NCBI GenBank assembly: GCA_035610835.1
Contig: CM069447.1
Span: forward strand, 38,600,057-38,664,056
DNA: 64,000 nucleotides
Direction of reading: 5' to 3'
DNA from: Ophiura sarsii
Taxonomy: Eukaryota > Echinodermata > Ophiuroidea > Amphilepidida > Ophiuridae
Translations under genes and position numbers: made by a program
Shown here: piece by piece, positions 1 through 50,380 of the stretch
How the letters are laid out: every line of letters starts with the position of its first letter
Numbering within the stretch: position 1 is the stretch's first letter
The notes under the pieces: generated by a model
Seen by the model: only the letters and a program-made list of their open reading frames with translations
Database searches by the model: none
What the model was told of the DNA's origin: nothing

Positions 1-105
1 TCGACTCCCTGTTGATGCCTGTTACCCATCTCCATACCTGACTGGTTGATATAGCACACAGTGGACAATACAAATCAATGATAACCCATAGCAAACCACA
101 ATCAT

Positions 106-358
106 AGAAAAAAGGTGTTCGAACACTGACCCTAATTGCCATGCTTATTGGACCATAACAGGCATGCTATTTGAGTCACGTGAAAATCAAAACTTGTTAA
201 TGGTAAGCTGGAGTATCCCTTACTCATATCCCTCCCCCTTCCCCACCGATCAATGTTGCGAGGCCCTGTGCTGATGGTGGGCAAATTGTGGGATTCAACA
301 TTGATCAGGGGGGAAGGGGGAATATATACACCTACAAAGTGTTCGAACACTTTTTTCT
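106..358. mobile_element. Fold-back element, 253 bp
   Basis: Both ends carry the same inverted end sequence around the 12-bp palindrome GTGTTCGAACAC (116-127 and 339-350), extended outward by A/T runs. Inside, a C-rich arm (about 229-262) pairs with a G-rich arm (about 297-322) that also includes an inverted CATTGATC/GATCAATG core. It looks like a non-autonomous fold-back MITE. No clear target duplication is seen. Confidence 0.6.
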
Positions 359-404
359 AACATTGCAATTCTAGTGCATTTGTTGTCGTTACTTGTGGTT
401 TTTA

Positions 405-572
405 AAATCATCATGACTTCAACAATATCCATTCAATCTTTATGAATGAGGTACCAAATTACGGAGAAGAAACGTGCTCATTTAAAGTATATTTCATATT
501 TTTGGTACCGATTATTGATTTTGGATTAGCCAACATCAAAGCGCCTGGTCAGAGACTTTTAGTGCTAGGTGT
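405..572. mobile_element. Truncated copy of the 3545-4015 fold-back MITE family
   Basis: The segment matches the right half of the element at 3545-4015: the GGAGAAGAAA core, the 'gattagccaac..caaagc.cctgg' stretch and the terminal GCTAGGTGTA. The left half is absent. It is a broken copy in the sequence preceding the first recognised exon. Confidence 0.6.
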
Positions 573-638
573 ATTAACTATTTACTAACCATATAATCAT
601 GTAAAATGCATTACAATTATTGTTTCACCTTCTTACAG

Positions 639-39793
<39,155 letters not shown>

Positions 39794-40004
39794 TAGAAAT
39801 TCATTGTTTCGCTTTCAGCTAACAACACCTCGGCTGTGAGTACTAAACTTGTATTAGTTGTACTCAGTAGTTGGTGAAAATCAAAGCTAAGAGTATTTAA
39901 ACCATCCAAACTATGTTGATCTATAAAATAGTTTCAAACAAGCAAACCCTTTTCCAAAAACTATTTCACATAATTGAATTACATCAAAGTTAATTCATTT
40001 TATG

Positions 40005-40010
40005 AATAAA
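40005..40010 (+). promoter_or_regulatory. Polyadenylation signal AATAAA
   Basis: First AATAAA after the death-domain stop (212 bases downstream), inside a short AT-rich 3' UTR and before the retrotransposon fragment at 40.05 kb. It probably ends the ankyrin/ZU5/death transcript. Confidence 0.6.
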
Positions 40011-40049
40011 AATATCAAAAACTAATTTCTCACCTGTTTAGTATGTCGT

Positions 40050-41030
40050 TTATATGTAGTATATGTTCCCTGGACTATGGACTTCCTCAAGGATCAATTG
40101 TTGGTTGGTCCTGTGTCTTTCTGCATATATACTATTGGCAGAATAATTCGGAAACACAACATCTCTTACCATCTATATGCTGATGATGTGCAATTGTATT
40201 CCAGCTGCAATCCGACATTAATGTCTTCTATTGATGTTGCACTCTCGACACTTGCCTCTTGTATTAGTGACATGCAATCTTGGATGATGTGCAACATATG
40301 TTGCAACTGAACAAAGACAATACTGAAAGTTGTGTTGCTGCGTCTCTACACAATAAATGCCATACGCCATCAGTTATATTACAAATTGGGGAAGAGACAA
40401 TTGAGCCATCTGAGACAGTCCGCAACCTTGGTGTTATCTTTGATTCCCGAATGACCATGCGCATCCATCTCTCGCAGTGTTACCTTTCACCTTCGTAATA
40501 TTTCCCGCATTCGGCGATTCCTCGACTTTGACCCTTGTAATTACATTATCCGCTCCTTTGTAATATCTCGGCTTGATTATGGCAGTGTTTTACTCATTGG
40601 TTCCGACATCAGTGGCATTTCAACCTCCAAACGCTTCAAAACTGGGCTGCAAAACTCATCTTCCTTGCAATGAAAAGGGATGTCTCTCCGCTACTTCATA
40701 AGCTCCATTGGTTACCTGTGACGGACAGAATTACCTACAAAGCCATGCTTTATGTTTTTAAATGTCTTACTGGGATTGAATCAATGTACATGTCATCAAG
40801 TTTAAAGTTATACCGTCCTACTCGATGAGGCCTACAATCAGCTTCCGATTCCACAAGACTGACTGTTCCAATCCGTAGCTGGTCATGCAAATCCGCCGCT
40901 GACAAGGCATTTTCTCATACAGCCCCCAAAGTTTGGAATAATCTACCGTCTAATGTGCGTAGTGCTCAATCACTTCCCATATTCAAAAAGGGACTAAAAT
41001 CTCATCTTTTTCCCACCATATAATATTTGG
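40050..41030 (+). pseudogene. Decayed 3' fragment of a non-LTR retrotransposon (CR1/L2-like)
   Basis: In shifting + frames: a PQGS-type motif (codons near 40080), then the reverse-transcriptase catalytic box HLYADDVQLY (40168-40197), then thumb-region patterns (VRNLGVIFDSRMTM; ISRLDYGSVLL), then the C-terminal pattern APKVWNNLPSNVRSAQSLPI followed by KKGLKSHLFP. At least three frame changes and several stops break it. The order and end motif fit CR1/L2-type LINEs. It is 5'-truncated, as usual for LINE insertions, and lies in + orientation just after the ankyrin gene. Confidence 0.85.
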
Positions 41031-44000
41031 TTTATCAATTGCATTCAGTATGTATTATGTATGTTTTTATTCATAACCGTGCTGTGATCTTTTGAAGAGG
41101 CACGTTAAATAAGTCTTTTGTCGGGATAGGTAGGGGTGTAGGGGTGTATGTATGTATGTATAATTTGTGTAACTAGCTGGGGTGTTTACATGTACATTAT
41201 ATGCATCTTATAGGACATTCACACTCCCGTTGGGGGCCCGGTGTGGAGTTCAAACAATGTCACAAGGCTTTTATCCACAATTTTGTTTGCAATACAGATG
41301 GCTTTTAATTCAAACGAAATTAGAACCATTAACACATCTGTTCACTCTCTTTCTGTAAATCTTAACATAACGAGAATATTGCTTTTTTCCATGGTTCATT
41401 TGTAACCATCCTCACAGGTTTAATAATTTTGCCTTATTATTGTCCCCTGCCAGGAAACATTACTATATTGTACTCTTGGCAGTAGATATTTACTTACCGT
41501 TCAATTTGGTTTTTAAGTTATGATAAATGTTTTATTATGACAAATAAGATAGTTGTTAATGACTATTTAATTGTCGTATTACTATATAGTTTATAGCCAG
41601 TTCTTTATTGCCAAATAATGTGTTTTTTATCTTCTCTGCGTGCCATAGTCAGTAATCAAAATGTTGGTGTGTGGTTTAAGCAGCTCGCTCACATCACGCG
41701 TGGGATACAGTGTCACGATGGGAACCAAACTTCGGTAATTATATAAAGCACGTTTAAAAAGGTCACATACCGAGTTCAAAAGTCAATTCAGATCAAGTTG
41801 TAAAATATGTTAAGTTTTTGATCAATTGAAAGATGAATTGGAACCAAATGTGGGAGATGTAGCATATGTGCACCGTTGTATGTTAAATCAGGTCAAATGT
41901 CACATACCACTATCTTTTTACGTATGTGTTTATAATATGCTAAAGTTTGCTTATAAAAACATGGCAACAAGCGTTCTTCTTTATCTCCATGCACACAAAC
42001 AACTTCTGTGTCCCGATGGCTTGTTTTATCCAAAATGGTAGAGTAACTTTTGGGACCCTCTTTACTATTTTTGACACAAAGGTAAGAAACTGGCTAGTAT
42101 CATTAAAGGAAAAAGAGGTCAAATGTTATAATAGTTGGCAATGTCTTATTGGTGATGCTATATTGCGCTATGGATTTTTTTTTTTTTTAAAGCTGTGAAA
42201 TGTTACTTTTATGGATGGGTTACAAAAAATGCCGATGGGCATCATATTATATTTTAACCCACTTTGGATTCTCTGTTTGATAGACTATCGCCCTAATTAT
42301 TTTTATTACATGCATTTATTTGGCACATTAAAAGGTATAGATATTCCTACCGATATATTGTGCTTAATTGTCAGGTATGGGAATTGTTAGATCTTAACCT
42401 GAAATCAAGGTTGTTTTGTGTGCATTTCTTTTAGATTCAGCCTCTGTTGACCTCTTTTTCTTTCATGCACACATTCAGCTAGAGTTCAATGTCATACCTG
42501 TGTTCTGCGAATTTCTGAAATAGGACAAATTGACAAATTGTGATTTGTATGTAAATAAATAAGTGTTACCAACACACTTCATCAGAATAACCTCTTGTGA
42601 TACTAACACTTCCACGCGGCTACTTACCATTATACAAAACAAGATTTTTTGGGGAACCTTTCCCATATTTCAATTGGGAAAAAGTCTATCTCAAAGATTA
42701 CTAAACTATACATGTACTATATATATATGTGTACTTATCGTATTGGATTTATCATGGGGATTCCAAATATGGTGATGACATTCAATGATTTACACATTTT
42801 CTAAACATTGTGTGAAATGTCGCATGGATGGTGTTAAGCCTGCCCTCTCGATGACATGAAGAGAAACAAGGGAGATCCTATTTCCATGTCATATCTATAT
42901 TACTAAAACAGTTCCCTCAACCAGAAAAAGCGGTCATGCCATCAGTGTACAATTATATGTAATGTTATTGTATGGAGATCATCATACTGTATCAACTATT
43001 CGTGTAAAAAAAATCTGTTACTGTTATTAATATTTCGTTCATTACTGCGTCTCATTGATATCATGTTAAATATTAATTTCCTTGTATCACTTATTGGGTG
43101 CCATCTTTGCGTTTTACATCTCTTGTAGTACCCATTATATCGTTTGGCAAACAGGATTGCAGTACAGACGCTACAATGAGCCCTTGGGATGTGTGACTGA
43201 AGACACATAATAACATGAACCGTAAAAGGTCCTTATGTTGCTTAAAATTGGTGTTTGCGAACGGTGCAAGTAAGACGAAATTGTCGTTAAAAGCTCCACT
43301 TTTATGAAATTCCCCCTCCTACATGGCAAAAGGGTCCTAATTTTGGAAAATGAAGGTCCACGTTTGACTAATATCATCTCGACCTTTAGAAATATGGTTT
43401 AAAGAGTGAAAATAAACTGTCCTGCTAGCAGGACAGATTATTTTCACTCTAAATTCCGCTCAAAAACCATGATGTTGGAGTAATTAGAAATCTTTTTTCT
43501 CTGTAACTCAGAATATATTTATGATTTATGATCAGCATATAAATCTGCAAGAAAATCTGTTTTCAAACAAAAATCAAAGATAGAGGGCGTCCCCTGGAAA
43601 AGATCGCATAATATGCCTTTAAGTTCTGAAAAAGTTCTTCCCTCGATGTATCATGCTCCATTCTGTCTGAATGTATATTTGTTATCTTTATGCTTATTAT
43701 CATACATCATATACACAGTTTACATAGATACTCATGTTAACATATTATATCTTAGGTATTTCTCTGCATTATTCCATATTCTGAATAATATTTTTAACTT
43801 TTTTTAAAAATAAATGTTGATGTTTCTACTAATCAGAACTTGCTAATTGTTAATTTCCAAAACCTATTATTTTATTTGTATAACTAGTGGTGTCTTCATC
43901 TTCTTGGTGAGAAAATAATACACCTGTAACTGTAACTTTAATAAACCTGCTATTGTATTTTTAAGATACCATGTCATGGACCACAGTCTATACACTCTTT

Positions 44001-44148
44001 ACTGTTTACAATAATAAAAGAATGTTCAATATATATGATCAATTGCATCACACGTGTCACTTATATTTTATTTTATTCCCGGCTTCTATTAGTATACTCT
44101 TTACCATTACTTCTAAATCTATTCGATACCCACATCAAATGACCTCTA
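41031..44148. other. Intergenic stretch, no gene recognised
   Basis: It holds short (GTAT)n after the LINE end (about 41148-41162), scattered AT-rich sequence and one strong hairpin at 43405-43453. Open frames up to 83 codons lack domains and codon bias. Confidence 0.5.
43405..43453. repeat. Hairpin with 22-bp arms around CTAG
   Basis: AGAGTGAAAATAAACTGTCC, then a central CCTGCTAGCAGG, then GACAGATTATTTTCACTCT. There is one mismatch in the stem. It looks like a small fold-back element or a folded RNA core. Confidence 0.65.
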
Positions 44149-44163
44149 TCAGTGGCGTATCCA

Positions 44164-44196
<33 letters not shown>

Positions 44197-44212
44197 GGGG
44201 GGGGGGGCAACA
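44149..44212. repeat. hAT-type end followed by long poly-G
   Basis: CAGTGGCGTATCCAGG at 44150 is nearly the terminal repeat of the complete element at 53865-54373. It passes into about 45 G with few interruptions. The other end is not found nearby, so it is a fragment. Confidence 0.45.
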
Positions 44213-44219
44213 CACCAAC

Positions 44220-45375
44220 TATTCTAAATATTATGTGGGGACGTTAAAAACGTCATACTGGACCATTGTAAGTGTTACAAATGTCAATTTTTGCGTACAT
44301 CGCGCGCATTAGTTTGAATGTTTCATTATTTAAGCTTAAAAAGATGGCATTGTAGGACAATTTCCCATGACCATTTTAGTTCAAAAACTGAAAAATTTTG
44401 CGCGCGCCGCGCGTATATTTTCTACAGGTTTTAACATTATAATTGCCCTCAAACCATGCCAAATATTATAAATATGATGTTGGGACGTTAAAGACGTCAT
44501 ACTGGACCAATTTAAGTGTTAGAAATGTCAATTTTTGTGTACTTCGCGCATTAGTTTCAATGTTTCATTATACAAGCTTGACAAGATGGCTTCAGGACAG
44601 TTTTCCATGACCATTTTAGTTCAGAAAGTCAACAAATTTAAGTTAAAAAGAATATTTTATGCAGGTTTTAACATTATATTGGCCCTCAGATCCACCAAAT
44701 ATTCTAAATATGTGGGGGACGTTAAAACATCATACTGGATCATATTATGTGGGAGACGGTCTTATCATACTGGACCATTAGTGTTAGAAATGCAATTTTT
44801 TCCTCGCTTCGCGCGCGTATTAGTTTTAATATTTCATTATTTAAGCTTAACAAGATGGCTTCAGGACAGTTTTCCATGACCAATTTAGTTTGCGCTCTCC
44901 GCGCGCATATTGTCTACAGGTTTTAACATTATAATGGCCCTCAAACCATACCGAATATTCTAAATATTATGTGGGGACGTTAAAAACATCATACTGGACC
45001 ATGTAAGTGTTAAAAATGACAATTTATTATTATTTAAGCTTAACAAGGTGGCTTCAGGACAGTTTTCCATGACCAATTTTAGTTCAAAAACTCAAAAAAT
45101 GTGTGCGCTCCGCGCAAATACAGGTTTTTACAATATTATGACTCTCAAACCACACAAACAATTATAAATATTATGTGGGGGACGTTATTATCATACTGGA
45201 CCATTAGTGTTAGAAATACAATTTTGTCGCGCTTCGCGCACGTATTCATTTTAATAGTTCATTATTTAAACTTAACAAGCTGGCTTCAGGACATTTTTCA
45301 ATGACCGATTTTAGTTCAAAAACTCAAGAATTGTGCGCGCTCACCAAATTCACCAATTATTACAAACGTTTGTAA
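44220..45375. repeat. Tandem array of about 240-bp units with GCGC-rich motifs
   Basis: About five diverged units start near 44223, 44463, 44694, 44953 and 45165. Each has ATTATGTGGGGACGTTA, then CATACTGGACCA, then TTCGCGCG..ATTAG, then GATGGCTTCAGGACAGTTTT and TTTTAACATTATA. A single diverged unit lies at about 28.10-28.22 kb. No conserved frame. Confidence 0.85.
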
Positions 45376-46690
45376 GATTTTGTTATTATTACATCATTAC
45401 ATATCAATAATCAATATGTTACTAAAATCATTAAGATCATTGTTAAATGGCATTACAATTCATTTGAAAATAATTATCAGCCCATTTATAGAAACCTTGT
45501 ATAAAACCTATGGCTCCAAACTGAGCACAAGAAGGACCCAAGTCCAAATGCCTGTATCTCAAATAGCAAATATGGAATTCGGTCTTTCTTGCGCCCAGGT
45601 CTTCAATTATGATGTCATAGTACATCGGGGGCAAACACATTCGCATCGTTTTATCAATTCAATCCATGTGTATAGTGTCAAGGATTGACACACCTTTAAT
45701 TACCCTAACACCCAATATAATACCATCCCATAAAAAAGTGTAACCTTGTGTTTCCATTCACCCGTCGGCTGTCCTTCCTGTTTCCCGATGTTGATATACA
45801 TTATATTTCGTTCTGTAGCTTTCTATTCAATTTTTTTAATACAGCCACTTAATATTTTTAAAAAGGGAGATTACAGTGATATAAATGTAGTAACATATTA
45901 ATACTTAGTCCTGATATTTTGCAAAATGTTGGGAAATACACATGCATCTATAAATATCATGAATCTATTTCAAACTATGGAAAGTCTTACCTTGTTGATT
46001 GTCAGTTATTTTCATTCCGGTATTTTACACAAACAATATGCTGATATGTTTTCTAGACGTGAGTCAAAGTGTATTTCAAGTTGTCTCAGAGATGGTACAG
46101 ACCCGCATATTGCAAATTGGTAATTCTCCAAAATAATTTAGATGATGTTGGTGTACATTTTCAAATACGGTCACAGCTGTTATTAAAGACGTTTGGACCT
46201 GGCCGAGCTGGTCACTAAAAGGCTAAAAGGGCTCGACCAGCGTTCGAATTAAGAAAAATAAATTGGTTATCCAGCGGATGACCTTGGTTGAGATTTACAC
46301 TCTACACTCAATTTAACACTTTACTACGGCCTGCACAACCGATTTCCGACCACTAATTTTAATTGCAAAGTAACCGGGACTTTTACTTATTTATATTTAT
46401 AACACAGGAATGAAAAATCACAAAACAAACCAAAAACGCGCATTTAACGGTATGGTAGAGAATCCGCTCAACTCGGGGACATTTCAAGTTTTTTTCTGCA
46501 TAATGTGTACAGGTAAAAACTCAATTTGATTGCTAATTTTAGCGAAACAAAATGTCAGAGGGATAATTGTAGTAATAATAGAATACTGTAGAATCAAATT
46601 TATTTGTGTAATTCATGCACGGGAAAGAGTCGGGTACAACTTTTTTTTAAAAAATCACAAAAAGACATTTTTTTACCCCATAAAGTTTTA
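45376..46690. other. Intergenic, nothing recognised
   Basis: AT-rich; no domain-bearing frame, RNA gene or clear repeat seen on either strand. Confidence 0.5.
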
Positions 46691-46691
46691 A

Positions 46692-46936
46692 AAAGCTAAC
46701 AAAATGATTTTGAGTAAAAAAATTCCCTAACACTAACTTAGGGACGATTTTATATTTTAAAACCTAATCTAATATTTTTTGAAATTTTGACCAAAAAGGG
46801 CCGAAAAAGTATTTTTTTCACTATTTTATCAATATTTCAAAAAATATTAGATAAGGTTTTTTAAAAAAAGTTAGTGTCTCCACATCATAATCTGGCAATT
46901 TGGGATTTTGTTACTCAAAATCGTTTTTGTTAGCTT
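46692..46936. mobile_element. Fold-back element of about 245 bp
   Basis: AAGCTAACAAAATGATTTTGAGT with its extension CACTAACTT and AAACCTAATCTAATATTTTT is inverted on the right (AAAAAATATTAGATAAGGTTT, then AGTTAGTG, then ACTCAAAATCGTTTTTGTTA). The arms are about 95 bp. Confidence 0.65.
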
Positions 46937-47156
46937 TGTTGAACTTGTTTGGGTCAATAAGCACCTTGTAGTCTGTTAAGAAGGGATTTAATTCTAAGGA
47001 ATTTAACACAATTATTTGATATTAAAAATAGTACTGTTTCTAGAGTAGTGAAAGTAGTATGTAAAAGAATATTAAAATGACTCCTGTAGACCTGTAGCTG
47101 TATATAGCCAATAGTTGTATTGGTTAATAATTTTTTCCTTACACAATTGACATACA

Positions 47157-49234
47157 AAAGTTAAAATGGGAGAGATAAAAGAGATACGTATTGGAGTGCG
47201 CCCTCATTTTTTTTCTTGAAATCAATGTGTTTTTTAGACCTATGTAATACTTGGCAGATACGAAGGGCATTCAATAAATTCTACCCTCTACCTTATAACG
47301 TTGTTATTAATAAACAGATGCAGCTTGAAACCTCAGCTACATATTCCATGAAAATTGATCTGAGTAATGGTTGTACTTTTCTGGAGATGCAGTGAAAACC
47401 AAACATCCCTTTATAATGTGACGGAAATCGGATGAAAAACAATAACATATTGCCAAAGTGCAATTAATTTGGCCTATTTCAAGAGATGAAACTTACTTAT
47501 CGGTCAATTATACCCGTTCTAAATGTTAAATATCTCTTTAACAGACTAAAACAATCAACATCATCATTGGATCATGCAGTAATGTGTGTTATAACACAAC
47601 GCAACACTGTCATTGCTGTTAGATTCAGTGGTGTAAATAGCTACATTCATACGTTAAGTAGCTGGAGTCATTTCTGAGTGGGAAACGTATTGGAGTGGAG
47701 ATCGATTGGTATAAGACGAATAGAATATTATGGTAGTATTATGGCAATCAAAGTAAATTGGTCTTGTATTGGCAAAGGTGGCACTACAGCAAGTCTTTCA
47801 AAACAGATTGGCAAACTATATGTTACTTACTAATGAACATTACAAAACAAATCAGAACTCCATTGGTTTTAATTTAGAATTATAAACAACATAGGCACGA
47901 ACAGTTTGCTGTATTTAATGAAAATAAAAGAGAATAATGAGTGCAATTTATGCAAAACAATCCATTACACTAGACCAAATGTACTGGCTGTTTACTATAT
48001 AAATTATCATGGCATAAAGAAAAGCCATCAATGATACGCAGTACGATAAACTATGGGCGACTTGGAAACATATTAATTAGTCAATATAGTACTTTTAAAT
48101 TTTGATTATGTGTAATGGATTGTATAACAACCTATATTAAGTACTGCTAACATTTTTCTTGTAAACGTATATCCTAAATAATGTTATGAACAAAAGTTAA
48201 AAGGGCTGAGATAAAAGAGATACGTATTGGAGTGCGCCCTCATTTTTTTCTTGAAATCAATGTGTTTTTTAGACCTATGTAATACTTGGCAGATACGAAG
48301 GTCATTCAATAAATTCTACCCTCTCATACCTTATAACGTTGTTATTAATAAACAGATGTAGCTTGAAACCTCAGCTACATATTCATTGAAAATTGATCTG
48401 AGTAATGGTTGTACTTTTCTGGAGATGCAGTGAAAACCAAACATCCATTTATAATGTGACGGAAATCGGATGAAAAACAATAACATATTGCCAAAGTGCA
48501 ATTAATTTGGCCTATTTCAAGAGATGAAACGTACTTATCGGTCAATTATAACCGTTCTAAATGTTAAATATCTCTTTAACAGACTAAAACAATCAGCATC
48601 ATCATTGGATCATGCAGTAATATGTGTTATAACACAACGCAACACTGTCATTGCTATTAGATTCAGTGGTGTAAATAGCTACATTCATATGTTAAGTAGC
48701 TGGAGTCATTTCTGAGTGGGAAACGTATTGGAGTGGAGATCGATTGGTATAAGAAGAATAGAATATTATGGTAGTATTATGGCAATCAAAGTAAACTGGT
48801 CTTGTATTGGCAAAGGTGGCACTACAGCAAGTCTTTCAAAACAGATTGGCAAACTGTAACTTACTAATGAACATTACAAAACAAATCAGAACTCCATTGG
48901 TTTTAATTTAGAATTATAAACAACATAGGCACGAATAGTTTGCTGTATTTAATGAAAATAAAAGAGAATAATGAGTGCAATTTGTGCAAAACAATTCAGA
49001 ACACAAGACTAAATGTACTAGCTGTTTAATATATGGACTATCATGGCATAAAGAAAAGCCATCAATGATTATATATACGCAGTATGATAAACTATGGGCG
49101 ACTTGGAATCATATTAATTAGTCAATATTGTACTTTTAAAATTTGATTATGTATCATGGATTGTATAATATACAACCTATAATAAGTACTGCTAACAATT
49201 TATGTAAACGTATATCCTAAATAATGTTATGAAC
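47157..49234. repeat. Tandem duplication, two units of about 1.04 kb
   Basis: 47157-48191 and 48192-49234 agree almost throughout, starting AAAGTTAAAA..GAGATAAAAGA and ending CTAAATAATGTTATGAACAA. Differences are a few percent plus small indels. No coding capacity is supported: the 63-codon frame present in both differs mostly by amino-acid-changing substitutions. Confidence 0.9.
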
Positions 49235-49642
49235 AACAGATTATTTTATACCAATGTTGTATTTTATTATGCATTTAATTGTTGTGCGACTATCTAATGT
49301 CAACGTATCCTGTATTTTTCAGGCATTTTTGTAATCATGTCTATGTATATATTGTGATGTGGTGTATACTTGGAGATGAGGTAAATAAAGATTTATGTAA
49401 ACGTATATTTTGTATAAAATATATTTACAAACTACATAAAGCAATATCCTAAAATTAATAATGTCTTGAACAAAATATTATTTCATTTCAATTATATTAT
49501 ATTTTGACATTTTATTTTAGTATGCATTTCATTGTGGGAATTGTATTTCTCATGCATTTATGTAATCATGGCTTTGTATTATTGTGATATGGTGTAACTT
49601 GGAGATAAGATAAATAAAAAATATTTCTTGGAGAAAAAACAC
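49235..49642. repeat. Diverged direct repeat of about 200 bp
   Basis: Two related stretches (about 49240-49400 and 49455-49620) share TATTTTATTATGCATTT, then ATTTATGTAATCATG, then TTGTGAT.TGGTGTA.ACTTGGAGAT. Noncoding. Confidence 0.5.
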
Positions 49643-49910
49643 ATTTTCAGCCCTTTTATGGCAAAAGGATGTATCTGATATGTTCTTTCCTAATGATATA
49701 CTTCCTTTTAACATGGATTGTGTTAACTTGGTTCAATAATCCTCACTTAGGAAAAGGTTGCAACTTGTAAAGACAATAAAAGTAATATACTGCCGTTTAC
49801 CACTACATGTTTATGGAGAAAAAAAGCTAACTTTGATCATGTTAAAAGGAAGTATACCGTTAGAAAACTACATATAAGATACATTCTTTGCCATGAAAGG
49901 CCTGTTTTGA
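49643..49910. mobile_element. Fold-back element of about 270 bp
   Basis: Left arm (ttttcagcccttttatggcaaaaggatgtatc.., 49646 on) is inverted on the right (..gatacattctttgccatgaaaggcctgtttt, to 49910), with inner arms CTTCCTTTTAACATG / CATGTTAAAAGGAAG. Confidence 0.7.
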
Positions 49911-50033
49911 TCTCATGTCTATCTAATGTTATATCGAGAAGCGGATAAAATATGGAATTAGAATCCTAAGCCTTAATGCCTCGATGCTAATTATCTGTGT
50001 TAGCGGTCTTAGAGATTTAAATCCCGGTCCCAA

Positions 50034-50380
50034 TGTGTTTTTTGCACCTAAGTAATACTTGGCATATACGAAGGTCATTCAATAAATTCTATATTTATAA
50101 TGTGATGGAAAACGGATGAAAAACAGTAACATATTGCCGAAGTGCTATTAATTTGGCGTATTTCAAGAGATGAAACGTACCTATCGGTCAATTATAACCG
50201 TTCTAAATGTTAGATATCTCTTTAACAGACTAAAACAATCAACATCATCATTGGATCATGCAGTAATAATGTGTTAGAACACAACGCAATACAACACTGT
50301 CATTGCTGTTAGAATCAGAGGTGTACTTAGCTTCATTCATAATGTTAAGTAGCTGGAGTCATTTCTGAGTGGGAAGAGTG
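50034..50380. repeat. Third, partial copy of the 1.04-kb repeat
   Basis: It matches the middle of the 47.2/48.2 kb units (AATACTTGGCA, AACAGACTAAAACAATCAAC, AAGTAGCTGGAGTCATTTCT) with a large internal deletion. A further fragment of the same family is at about 51.27-51.42 kb. Confidence 0.8.

Noticed and set aside
47486..48715. A 63-codon frame conserved in both copies of the 1.04-kb duplication.
   Set aside because: Most of the differences between the copies change amino acids and there is no domain, so no sign of purifying selection.
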